Source of the DNA: Paraherbaspirillum soli
GTDB lineage: Bacteria; Pseudomonadota; Gammaproteobacteria; Burkholderiales; Burkholderiaceae_D
Direction: 5' to 3'
NCBI RefSeq assembly: GCF_042654985.1
Contig: NZ_JBHSMT010000009.1
Location: forward strand, 1-64,000
Length of the DNA stretch: 64,000 bases
Of the stretch, positions 43,523 to 51,471 are shown piece after piece (within the stretch, counting starts at the first letter, position 1; every line of letters begins with the position of its first letter). The translations under genes were made by a program, and so were the position numbers. The notes under the pieces are model-generated. The model ran no database searches. It was given only the letters and a program-made list of their open reading frames with translations, and was not told the DNA's origin.

Positions 43523-44446
43523 GTGGAATTCAAGGACTACTACCAGACTCTCGGCGTCGACAAAAGCGCGTCGCCGGATGAAGTCAAGAAGGCCTACCGC
43601 AAGCTGGCCCGCAAATACCATCCGGATGTCAGCAAGGAGGCTAATGCCGACACCCGCATGAAAGAGGTCAACGAAGCCTACGCCGTGCTGTCGGATCCGG
43701 AAAAGCGGGTTGCGTATGACCAGCTCGGCAGTGGTTATCGCGCCGGACAAGAGTTCCAGCCGCCGCCCGATTGGGATGCCGGGTTCGAATTCTCCGGCGC
43801 CGATGCCGGCGATGCCAGCGACTTCTTCGCCAACCTGTTCGGTCACGTGGGCCGCGGCAAACATGCGCGCAGCTATCAAATGCGAGGCGAAGATCATCAC
43901 GCGAAAATTTTGATCGACCTGGCCGACGCCTATCACGGCATGGTGCGGCCGCTTACCCTGCAGGCGGCGCAGATCGACGCGCGCGGACAAGTCGTGACCA
44001 AGGAGCGCACGCTGAACGTGAAAATCCCCAAAGGAGTGAAGGAAGGCCAGCACATCCGCCTGTCCGGTCAAGGCGGCCCGGGCGTTGGCGGTGCCGCGCC
44101 CGGCGACTTGTACCTGGAAGTGCATTTCAAACCTAACCCGCGCTATCGGGTGGAAGGCCGGGATGTCTACGAAAAAACGCCGGTCGCTCCTTGGGAAGCC
44201 GCGATAGGCGCGACCATCGAGGTGCCGACCCCCGGCGGAAAAGTGCAAGTGACGGTGCCCGCCGGTTCCCAATCCGGCCGCAAATTGCGGCTTAAAGGAC
44301 GCGGCATCCCGGGCGATCCGCCGGGCGATTTCTATCTGGTGCTGGATGTCGTGCTGCCGCCGGCGACCAGCGAACGCGGGCGGCAGATTTACGAAACCAT
44401 GGCGCGCGAGATGGCCTTTGATCCGCGTAGGGAAATGGGGAGCTGA
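43523..44446 (+). CDS. cbpA: CbpA-type DnaJ co-chaperone
   Basis: A 307-residue J-protein starting with GTG at 43523. The J domain covers residues 1-70 with the HPD motif at 33-35 (KYHPDV). A Gly-poor linker follows, then the two-part DnaJ C-terminal substrate-binding domain. There is no Cys-rich zinc finger, which separates CbpA from DnaJ. E. coli CbpA is a nucleoid-associated stationary-phase J-protein that works with DnaK. It is placed directly between dnaK and cbpM. Confidence 0.9.
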   Translation: MEFKDYYQTLGVDKSASPDEVKKAYRKLARKYHPDVSKEANADTRMKEVNEAYAVLSDPEKRVAYDQLGSGYRAGQEFQPPPDWDAGFEFSGADAGDASDFFANLFGHVGRGKHARSYQMRGEDHHAKILIDLADAYHGMVRPLTLQAAQIDARGQVVTKERTLNVKIPKGVKEGQHIRLSGQGGPGVGGAAPGDLYLEVHFKPNPRYRVEGRDVYEKTPVAPWEAAIGATIEVPTPGGKVQVTVPAGSQSGRKLRLKGRGIPGDPPGDFYLVLDVVLPPATSERGRQIYETMAREMAFDPRREMGS

Positions 44447-44462
44447 GAGGGGAGGCTGAGCC

Positions 44463-44771
44463 ATGACACGCAGCAATATTGTGACCGGCGTTTTGCTCGA
44501 CGAGGTTGCGCTGACGCTGGAGGAATTCGCCAGGGCTTGCGAAATGGCGCCGCAATGGGTGGTGGCGCACGTCGAGGCAGAACTGATAGGCGTCAATCCG
44601 CACGATTCCGCGACCTGGCGTTTCAGCAGCGCCGATTTGATCCGCGCGCGGCGCCTGGCCGCAGCGGAGCGCATGTTCGATGCCAATCAGGACGCTGCGG
44701 CCTTGATGGTCGACCTGATCGAAGAAGTCGAGCGGCTAAGGAAGTTGCTACAGCGAGCCGGCTTCACTTGA
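44463..44771 (+). CDS. cbpM: CbpM chaperone modulator
   Basis: A 102-residue protein with a MerR-like helix-turn-helix (LDEVALTLEEFARACEMAPQWVVAHVEAELI) and a C-terminal helix. CbpM binds the J domain of CbpA and inhibits its DnaK stimulation and DNA binding. It sits 16 bp after cbpA, as in known cbpAM pairs, and closes the grpE-dnaK-cbpA-cbpM operon. Confidence 0.85.
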   Translation: MTRSNIVTGVLLDEVALTLEEFARACEMAPQWVVAHVEAELIGVNPHDSATWRFSSADLIRARRLAAAERMFDANQDAAALMVDLIEEVERLRKLLQRAGFT

Positions 44772-44870
44772 TGTCTAGAAGGTAAGTCAGGCTTGCCGCA
44801 TTTTTAATCTTTGTAGATTGTCCCACCGTTGACTATGCTGAATCAGTGAATTGCCCTAAAGGAGACCACC

Positions 44871-45389
44871 ATGATAGGCAAAAAAAGACTTTATTTCATG
44901 TTGCCGGACGTCCCCAGCTCACGCAGCATGCTGGACGAATTGCTGCTGGCCCGGCTCGGGATTGGCAGCATGCACTTCTGGGCCGAAGAAGGCAAACTGC
45001 CGGCCGACATGCCGGAAGCCACCGCATTGCATAAAACCGATCTGGCCAATGGCGCCGAAGTCGGCATGCTGGCGGGCGGGATACTCGGCTTGGCGGGCGG
45101 TATCTGGCTGGTTTATTTCCCTCCCGATTGGGTGCATCTGAACGCGGTGGCGCTGGTCATCACTACGCTGGTCGGGGCTTTCCTCGGCAGCTGGATGTCA
45201 GGCATGGCCGCGGCGGCGATTCCCAATTCACGCCTGAAGGCATTTCATGCCGGCATCGCCGAGGGTAAAGTGCTGCTGATTCTGGATGTCCCGTTCAAGC
45301 GGGTCGACGAGATCGAAGCAATGATGGCGAAACGCCATCCCGAAGCCAAATTCGGCGGCGTGGAGAAACATATTCCGATCTTTCCGTGA
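44871..45389 (+). CDS. DUF1269-type membrane protein
   Basis: A 172-residue protein with an N-terminal ferredoxin-like part (residues 1-60), two hydrophobic Gly-rich helices (about 65-85 and 93-115) and a C-terminal domain with KVLLILDVPFKRVDEIEAMMAKRHPEA. This matches the DUF1269 layout. The function is unknown. AAGGAGA lies just before the ATG. Confidence 0.75.
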   Translation: MIGKKRLYFMLPDVPSSRSMLDELLLARLGIGSMHFWAEEGKLPADMPEATALHKTDLANGAEVGMLAGGILGLAGGIWLVYFPPDWVHLNAVALVITTLVGAFLGSWMSGMAAAAIPNSRLKAFHAGIAEGKVLLILDVPFKRVDEIEAMMAKRHPEAKFGGVEKHIPIFP

Positions 45390-45421
45390 TCGGTATTTAG
45401 CAAGATTGAAATAAAAACAAG

Positions 45422-45454
45422 GCGCATCGGATGGAATATCCGGTGCGCTTTTTT
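45422..45454 (+). terminator. Rho-independent terminator after DUF1269 gene
   Basis: GCGCATCGGAT (45422-45432) and ATCCGGTGCGC (45438-45448) pair with one G-T-type mismatch around a 5-nt loop. TTTTTT follows at 45449-45454. Confidence 0.85.
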
Positions 45455-45608
45455 ATGCGCATCGAGGTCGCTTGCGGTCACTCCGGTCGCCTGTTTCGCT
45501 CGCATATTTCTTCTGTTTCCTGCCGGATGACGATTGTTATTTTGTTGCCGGCTTCGTACACTAGCCCCCGGTCAAAAATTAACAGATAAAACATCAGGGA
45601 GAAATTGC

Positions 45609-46922
45609 ATGGCGGGTTCTTATTTTCCCAAGTGGCGTGTACGCGCCAGCCTGACGGACGGGCAGGCGCAGGTGATCGCAACCGACGAGCGCTTGCCGTG
45701 GCCGCAAACCTTCGCGATGGGCGTGCAGCACGTGGTTGCGATGTTCGGCTCGACGGTGCTGGCGCCGTTGTTGATGGGTTTCGATCCGAATCTGGCGATT
45801 TTCATGTCGGGTATCGGCACGTTGCTGTTCTTTGTGCTGGTGGGCGGCCGAGTGCCGAGCTATCTCGGCTCCAGTTTTTCCTTCATCGGACTGGTCATCG
45901 CGGTCAGCGGCTACGGCGGTCACGGCCTGAACGGCAACCTCGGGGTGGCGCTTGGCGGCATCATCGCCTGCGGTGCGCTGTACACGCTGATCGGCCTGGT
46001 CGTGATGGCGATCGGCACGCGCTGGATCGAGAAATTGATGCCGCCGGTGGTGACCGGTGCAGTGGTCGCGGTGATCGGTCTCAACCTGGCGCCGATTGCG
46101 GTCAAGGGTGTCACCGGCAACACTTTCGATGCCTGGATGGCCTTGGGCACGGTGTTGTGCGTCGGCTTGGTCGCGGTGTTCACGCGCGGCATGTTGCAGC
46201 GTCTGCTGATTCTGGTTGGACTATTGCTGGCTTACGTGGCGTATGCGCTGCTGACCAATGGCGCCGGTCTCGGCAAGCCGATTGATTTTGGCATCGTCGC
46301 CCACGCGGCATGGTTCGGCATTCCGCATTTCGCGACGCCGGTCTTCAAGGCCGATGCGATGGCATTGCTGGCGCCGATCGCGATCATCCTGGTGGCGGAA
46401 AACCTCGGCCACATCAAGGCCGTGAGCGCCATGACCGGTCAAAATCTCGATCAATACATGGGCCGCGCCTTCGTCGGCGACGGGCTGGCGACGATAGTCT
46501 CCGGCAGCGTCGGCGGTACCGGCGTCACCACCTATGCCGAAAACATCGGCGTGATGGCGGTCACCAAAATCTATTCGACGCTGGTGTTTGTGGTGGCTGC
46601 CTGCCTCGCCATCGTGCTCGGCTTTTCGCCGAAATTCGGCGCAGTGATCCAGACCATTCCAGGCGCGGTGCTGGGCGGCGTGTCGATCGTCGTATTTGGC
46701 CTGATCGCCGTTGCGGGGGCGCGTATCTGGGTCCAGAACAAAGTCGATTTTTCCGATAACCGCAACCTGATCGTCGCTGCGGTGACGCTGGTATTGGGTG
46801 CCGGCGACTTCACCCTGAAACTGGGAGAATTTGCGCTGGGCGGGATCGGGACCGCGACGTTTGGCGCGATCATCTTGCATGCGTTGTTGCGGCGGACCAA
46901 AGACATTGATTCAACGCGGTAG
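45609..46922 (+). CDS. NCS2-family uracil/pyrimidine permease (UraA/RutG-like)
   Basis: A 437-residue transporter with about 12-14 hydrophobic segments. The N-terminal block ERLPWPQTFAMGVQHVVAMFGSTVLAPLLMGFDP and the signature VAENLGHIKAVSAMTGQN with GVTTYAENIGVMAVTKIYST (the nucleobase-binding Glu residues) are those of UraA and RutG. It imports uracil or a related pyrimidine with protons. The ATG at 45609 has AGGGAG upstream. No pyrimidine catabolic genes are adjacent. Confidence 0.9.
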   Translation: MAGSYFPKWRVRASLTDGQAQVIATDERLPWPQTFAMGVQHVVAMFGSTVLAPLLMGFDPNLAIFMSGIGTLLFFVLVGGRVPSYLGSSFSFIGLVIAVSGYGGHGLNGNLGVALGGIIACGALYTLIGLVVMAIGTRWIEKLMPPVVTGAVVAVIGLNLAPIAVKGVTGNTFDAWMALGTVLCVGLVAVFTRGMLQRLLILVGLLLAYVAYALLTNGAGLGKPIDFGIVAHAAWFGIPHFATPVFKADAMALLAPIAIILVAENLGHIKAVSAMTGQNLDQYMGRAFVGDGLATIVSGSVGGTGVTTYAENIGVMAVTKIYSTLVFVVAACLAIVLGFSPKFGAVIQTIPGAVLGGVSIVVFGLIAVAGARIWVQNKVDFSDNRNLIVAAVTLVLGAGDFTLKLGEFALGGIGTATFGAIILHALLRRTKDIDSTR

Positions 46923-46935
46923 ACGGAAACAAAAA

Positions 46936-46960
46936 CAGGTGCTTATAAGGCACCTGTTTT
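46936..46960 (+). terminator. Rho-independent terminator after permease gene
   Basis: CAGGTGC (46936-46942) and GCACCTG (46950-46956) form a stem with a self-complementary TTATAAG loop. TTTT follows. Confidence 0.8.
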
Positions 46961-46999
46961 GTCTGATGCCGTAATCAGCACCGCTGCATTTGGTCGGCA

Positions 47000-47110
47000 T
47001 CATTGACGCTTCTTTTCCTCCTTCTTCACTTTCTTGACTTCCCTTTTTTCCTTCATTGTTTTAGCCGGTTCTTTTTTAACGGCTTTCTTCGCATCCTGGC
47101 TCTTGCCCAT
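47000..47110 (-). CDS. Lysine-rich 36-residue small protein
   Basis: A 36-codon gene, ATG at 47108-47110 and TGA at 47000-47002, with GGAG six bases before the start. The product begins MGKSQDAKKAVKKEPAKTMK, and 14 of its 36 residues are Lys. It is soluble and disordered-looking, and could bind nucleic acid or ribosomes. From memory, very similar short Lys-rich proteins (same MGKSQDAKK start) occur in related betaproteobacteria. The gene fills the otherwise empty 304-bp gap between the permease and MFS genes. Confidence 0.6.
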   Translation of the reverse strand: MGKSQDAKKAVKKEPAKTMKEKREVKKVKKEEKKRQ

Positions 47111-47226
47111 GGCGTACTCCATTGTTGATAAACAGGGTTTCTGCATCGCTGATCAGATAACGAGCAGCGGCTAGTATGTTCTCACTGGAGACAAAGTTCG
47201 AGCTTTAACTTTGTCAGCGGCTTGCT

Positions 47227-48492
47227 TCATGACCGGAACGCGGTGATCGCATGCGCTGCCAGCGCCACCGCCGCCAAGCCGATCGCAAACAGACATACCG
47301 CCGACCAGCCGCCAGCCACCCAGGCCAGCGCCGCGCCGGCCGCACCGCACGCGCCGCCAATGAAGAAAATACCGACAAACAGCCCGTTCAGGCGGCCCCG
47401 CAGTTCCGGCGGCAGCATGTTGATCGCGCGCCGCCCCAGGGTCTGATCACCGGTGATGCCGGCATCCAGCCCAACCGCGGCCAGCACCAACAAGCCTAGT
47501 GCCAGCGACGGATGTGCAGCCGCCGCAAAGCCGCCCCAGCCCGCACCAGCCACGCCTGCCAGCAGCAGCGCAACTATCATGCACAGATGCGACAGTACGG
47601 TAGCCGGCCGAGTCCAGCCGCGATCGCCGGCACGACCAGCCAATGGTGCAATCACGGCGCCGGCCGCACCAGCCAGCGCAAATACGGCGATCTGCCTTTG
47701 GCTCATGTGGAACGGCTGTTGCGCCAGACGCAAGGCAATCGCAGTCCAGAACGCGCTGAAGGTCGCCATGCACAAGGCCGCGGTGCTTGCGCGCTGGCGC
47801 AACACCGGCTGGCTGCGCACCAGGCACCACAGCGATCCGATCAAGGCTGGGTAAGACAAGCCGGCCGCCGGCCGCCGCAACGGCAGTGTGCGGTTCAGCG
47901 TCACGGCCACCAATGCCACCGATGCCGCCAGCACGCCGTACAGCACGCGCCAGCCGCCGCTATCGAGCAGCAGGTTGGACAATGGCCGCGACAGCAAAAT
48001 GCCCAGCATCAGTCCGCTCATCACATTGCCGACCACTCTGCCGCGATGCGCTTCACTGGCCATCAGCGCGGCCAACGGCACCATCATCTGGATTGCGCTC
48101 GAAGCAGCGCCGGCCAGGAAGATCGCCAGCAGGAACACCCAGCCCGACGGCGCCAGCATGGCCGTCGCCAGCGCCACAGCGCAGCCTGTCAGCAAGCGCA
48201 CGATCAGCAGCCGGTTTTCGATCAGGTCAGCCAGGGGCACCAGCAGGATCAGGCCGGCGGCGTAGCCGAGTTGCGGCAGCATGGCGATCAGACCAATCTG
48301 CCGCTGACTCAAGCCCAGCGCCGCGCTGATCGGACCAATCAAGGTTTGCGTGGCGAACAGGTTGATCACGATGATGCCGACCGCAGCAGCGAACAATAGT
48401 TGGCGCGGGCCGGAAATGCCGGCAGCGGGCGGCTGGGAAGCCAGCGGAGTGACGCCGCGCGGCACTGTTTGGCTTACTTCTAAGTTATGCAT
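47227..48492 (-). CDS. MFS transporter (YnfM-like)
   Basis: A 421-residue protein with about 12 hydrophobic segments, a Pro-rich cytoplasmic N terminus and the motifs QLGYAAGLILLVPLADLIENR and AGRAGDRGW in the first and second halves. This resembles the YnfM/arabinose-efflux group of DHA1 exporters. It is divergent from a LysR regulator starting 88 bp away, which is the likely controller. The substrate is unknown. Confidence 0.85.
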   Translation of the reverse strand: MHNLEVSQTVPRGVTPLASQPPAAGISGPRQLLFAAAVGIIVINLFATQTLIGPISAALGLSQRQIGLIAMLPQLGYAAGLILLVPLADLIENRLLIVRLLTGCAVALATAMLAPSGWVFLLAIFLAGAASSAIQMMVPLAALMASEAHRGRVVGNVMSGLMLGILLSRPLSNLLLDSGGWRVLYGVLAASVALVAVTLNRTLPLRRPAAGLSYPALIGSLWCLVRSQPVLRQRASTAALCMATFSAFWTAIALRLAQQPFHMSQRQIAVFALAGAAGAVIAPLAGRAGDRGWTRPATVLSHLCMIVALLLAGVAGAGWGGFAAAAHPSLALGLLVLAAVGLDAGITGDQTLGRRAINMLPPELRGRLNGLFVGIFFIGGACGAAGAALAWVAGGWSAVCLFAIGLAAVALAAHAITAFRS

Positions 48493-48580
48493 GGATTCTC
48501 CACATTAGGTGGGGGCATTGTGAATCCAGGATGTTTATGCTACAAGTGAATAATTATCATAGTTATTATGCGAGTTAATA

Positions 48581-49492
48581 ATGAATACGCATGACATCGA
48601 AGCCTTCGTGGCGGTGGTCGAAACCGGTTCCATCGTGGCTGCCTCGGCGCGCCTGCATCTGACCCAGCCCGGCATCAGCCGCCGGGTCCAGAGCCTGGAA
48701 GACCGGCTCGGCGTGACCCTGCTCGAGCGCCAGTCGAAACCGTTGAAGCCGACCGCCGCCGGCAAGGAAGTTTATGAGCACGGCCGCCGCGTGCTGGGTT
48801 CGGTCGCCGACCTGCTGGCCGGCGTTGCGCCCGGCGCCGAACCCAGCGGCGAGTTCCGGCTTGGCGTGCCGCCGTTTCTGGCTGAACAGGCATTGCTTGA
48901 GCCGATCGATCAATTGCGCCGGGAGTTTCCCAAACTGACATTGCGCATCACAGCCGGCTGGTCGCCGGCGCTGGTGGCGATGGTCGAAAGCAATGCCATT
49001 GATGCCGCCGCCGTGTTGCTCGCCGACGACGTCATGCCACCCACCACGCTTGCGATGGAACTGCTCGGCCACCAAAAGCCATTGATCGTGGCGCCGCCGC
49101 AATTGCTTCTGTCCGAGGGGGAGTTGTCGCTGCGCGAGTTGGCGTCGCACCCATGGGTGTTGAATCAGGACGGTTGCGGCATGCGCCGCGCAATTCATCG
49201 CGCGCTGGATGCTGCGCGCTTGCCATTCGATGTGGCGGTGGAAGCGTTTGGCACGGAGTTGCAATTGTCGCTGGTGGCGCGCGGCATGGGGATAGGGGTG
49301 GTCACGCCCGCGGCGCTAGCGCGCAGTCCCTTGCGCAATCAGGTGCGGGTATTGACTGTGCCGGAATGTCAGGCCGGCGTGAACGCCTGGCTGATCCACG
49401 CCAGATCGCCGGGGCGGCTGGCCGAACCGATTGCGCGTTTTCGGCAGGGCTTGAGTGAGGTGCTGGAGGAGGAGGGGCGCTTGGGATTGTGA
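48581..49492 (+). CDS. LysR-family transcriptional regulator
   Basis: A 303-residue LysR protein with helix-turn-helix SIVAASARLHLTQPGISRRVQSLE at the N terminus and a CynR-like effector domain (TLRITAGWSPALVAMVESNAIDAA). It is divergent from the MFS exporter gene and probably regulates it. The start codon is close to the AT-rich intergenic centre, as expected for an autoregulated pair. Confidence 0.9.
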   Translation: MNTHDIEAFVAVVETGSIVAASARLHLTQPGISRRVQSLEDRLGVTLLERQSKPLKPTAAGKEVYEHGRRVLGSVADLLAGVAPGAEPSGEFRLGVPPFLAEQALLEPIDQLRREFPKLTLRITAGWSPALVAMVESNAIDAAAVLLADDVMPPTTLAMELLGHQKPLIVAPPQLLLSEGELSLRELASHPWVLNQDGCGMRRAIHRALDAARLPFDVAVEAFGTELQLSLVARGMGIGVVTPAALARSPLRNQVRVLTVPECQAGVNAWLIHARSPGRLAEPIARFRQGLSEVLEEEGRLGL

Positions 49493-49539
49493 TGCATGAC
49501 GGGCATTTGTGGACGCCCGCCATGCGGTTGTTTATCCTC

Positions 49540-50673
49540 TTATTGGAATGCCATATTCAACTTTTGCCGAATGATTGCATACGTGGCCGGAGTGTAGTAA
49601 CGCGTGTCGTCGGAATTCTCGGGTGCGGTATAACCTTGTGGAGTCAGACTTCCCTCATACACTTGGCCGTTATAGACACTGAAAATCAGTTTTTGCCCAT
49701 ACTGCGCGAAGGCATCTAGCAACATTTCCAGGCCCGGAATGCTTGGATTTGTCACTACCATGATGGTGGTGCCATTGATTGTTTTTTCTTGCCAGGCGGC
49801 GCTGCTGACCGGGGTGGCGGCCGGATCGACGGTGCACAGATTAGTCCACGCACTGGGTGAAGTAACGTAAGTCTTGGCTGGGTAAATGTCCATCGTTCCG
49901 CTGGCGCCATTGGCTTCGGCGGCACGGAAAACGAGAGCGTAATTGATAAATCCGCTGGCAGGATAGGCAGTCATGCAGCCCGCATGATTGAAATCTGTAC
50001 CGGCGCGCATTGCCGGGAGGGATGCGTAAGCAATGCCATTTCCCATGCCTGGGTAAAACGTGTGCAGCCGATATTCGTCGTCCAGCACCGTATATTGCTC
50101 AAGTGTGACGCGCACTGTACCGGGGGGGAAGGTCGCGGTCCCAACCTGGGGTGCTACATCATTGCCTTTTTCGTCTTTTACCGGCAATTCCGAGGCCAGG
50201 GTCTGTCCCGACAAATCTTTGCGGACGATTACTGTTTTACTCCGTGCCTTCGAGATCGGATTGCGAAATATCAGTGTATTCGCATCGGGCTGCTGCACGT
50301 CATAGGCAAATGAGGTGTCGCTTACCGGTGTCCATCCTTGCTGCGACAGCACCAGCGTAGGTTTGCTGGAATCGCTCGATACGGACTCGTCGCGTTCTAT
50401 CGTAGAAAAGAAACCGTCACCGAGTGCGACGTTTGTTTTCATATACGTCATGCTGGTCATTGCCTGCGGGCCAGACGTTGTTGCTGGGGCGGTCGGTGGT
50501 TCTGTTTCTCGCATCGAGCCATACAGCCCGCCATCCAGCACCGGCACGGACGCCGGTGGTGCTGATGTTGTGATGCTGGAGCTTGCTCCTGAATTGTCAT
50601 TTCCGCCGCCACCGCCGCAAGCGCTAAGAGACGCCGCCAGAATGAAAGGTAAAGCGGAATAAATAGGTTTCAT
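49540..50673 (-). CDS. Putative lipoprotein of unknown function
   Basis: A 377-residue protein with the lipoprotein signal SALPFILAASLSAC (lipobox LSAC) followed by a Gly/Ser linker (GGGGGN). The mature part is beta-rich with no family I recognise; the C-terminal region (residues 270-350, TTIMVVTNPSIPGLEMLLDAF) looks structured. No clear ribosome site precedes the ATG. Sampled sequence is somewhat lower in GC than the neighbours. It should sit on the periplasmic side of a membrane. Confidence 0.65.
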   Translation of the reverse strand: MKPIYSALPFILAASLSACGGGGGNDNSGASSSITTSAPPASVPVLDGGLYGSMRETEPPTAPATTSGPQAMTSMTYMKTNVALGDGFFSTIERDESVSSDSSKPTLVLSQQGWTPVSDTSFAYDVQQPDANTLIFRNPISKARSKTVIVRKDLSGQTLASELPVKDEKGNDVAPQVGTATFPPGTVRVTLEQYTVLDDEYRLHTFYPGMGNGIAYASLPAMRAGTDFNHAGCMTAYPASGFINYALVFRAAEANGASGTMDIYPAKTYVTSPSAWTNLCTVDPAATPVSSAAWQEKTINGTTIMVVTNPSIPGLEMLLDAFAQYGQKLIFSVYNGQVYEGSLTPQGYTAPENSDDTRYYTPATYAIIRQKLNMAFQ

Positions 50674-50775
50674 TGTAAAAAAATTAAAATATTGGAGAGG
50701 GGCAAAATTCTAATCTGCTTAAATGAAATTTCCTATAGGGAATGAATACTAACTATGCACAAAGCGCTGCTTCAA

Positions 50776-50805
50776 ATAAAAAACGCGACCCGAAAGTCGC
50801 GTTTT
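50776..50805 (-). terminator. Rho-independent terminator after DUF1993 gene
   Basis: On the minus strand AAAACGCGAC and GTCGCGTTTT form a 10-bp stem around a 6-nt loop, followed by TTTTTTATT. It lies 20 bp after the stop codon. Confidence 0.8.
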
Positions 50806-50825
50806 CTTAATACAAGAAGCTAGTC

Positions 50826-51335
50826 TTAAAACGCGCCCATGAAATCGCGCTTGCCGATTTCCACGCCGTTGTGGCGCAAGATCGCATACGTGGTGGTGAC
50901 ATGGAAAAAGAATTGCGGCAAACCGTAGCTCAGCAGATAAGCTTGGCCGCTGAGTTTTTTCTCTTTCGGCGTGCCGGGACGCAGCACGATTTCCAGCCCT
51001 TCGCTGCCGTCGATTTGCGCGGCGCTCAGGCCGTCGATAAACGCCAGGGTTTTGGCGATGCGTGCATGCAGCTCGGCAAAAGTCTGCTCGTTATCTTCAT
51101 AGGAAGGCACTTCGATGCCAGCCAGGCGCGCCGGTACGCTCTTGGCAAAATCGGCTGCGATTTGCACCTGACGGACCAGCGGCAGCATGTCAGGGAACAA
51201 GCGCGCTTGCAGCAAGGCATTCGGCTCGATCTTTTTCTCTGTGGCATGCGCTTCAGCTTTCACCAGGACGTCGTTCATGGCGTTCAGCATTTGCTTGAAA
51301 ACGGGAATCGAGGCGCTGTACATGGATATGGTCAT
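50826..51335 (-). CDS. DUF1993 family protein
   Basis: A 169-residue four-helix protein with the DUF1993 (DinB-related) pattern: ISMYSASIPVFKQMLNAMNDVLVKA, NALLQARLFPDMLPLVRQVQIAADFAK and YLLSYGLPQFFFHVTTTYAILRHNGVEIGK. The DinB-like fold often carries metal, but the function of this group is unknown. AGGAG lies ahead of the ATG. Confidence 0.85.
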   Translation of the reverse strand: MTISMYSASIPVFKQMLNAMNDVLVKAEAHATEKKIEPNALLQARLFPDMLPLVRQVQIAADFAKSVPARLAGIEVPSYEDNEQTFAELHARIAKTLAFIDGLSAAQIDGSEGLEIVLRPGTPKEKKLSGQAYLLSYGLPQFFFHVTTTYAILRHNGVEIGKRDFMGAF

Positions 51336-51420
51336 AGGAGTCTCCTTGGTTGAGTGGCGTGATTATAAGGCGTGGGAGCAGACAGCAGAGTTGTCAGCCG
51401 AATGTTGGCTGTGGCAAATA

Positions 51421-51452
51421 AAAAAAGGTGGAAAGCGTCGCGCTGTTCCACC
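51421..51452 (-). terminator. Rho-independent terminator after glnS
   Basis: On the minus strand GGTGGAACAGCG and CGCTTTCCACC form a stem with one bulge, followed by a run of at least six T. It lies 19 bp after the glnS stop. Confidence 0.85.
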
Positions 51453-51471
51453 CTCTGTACCGTCTGGGCGC

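Noticed and set aside
42227..44686. Long 819-codon minus-strand frame opposite dnaK and cbpA
   Set aside because: Shadow of two clearly real genes; low-complexity, Arg/His/Val-rich translation without motifs.
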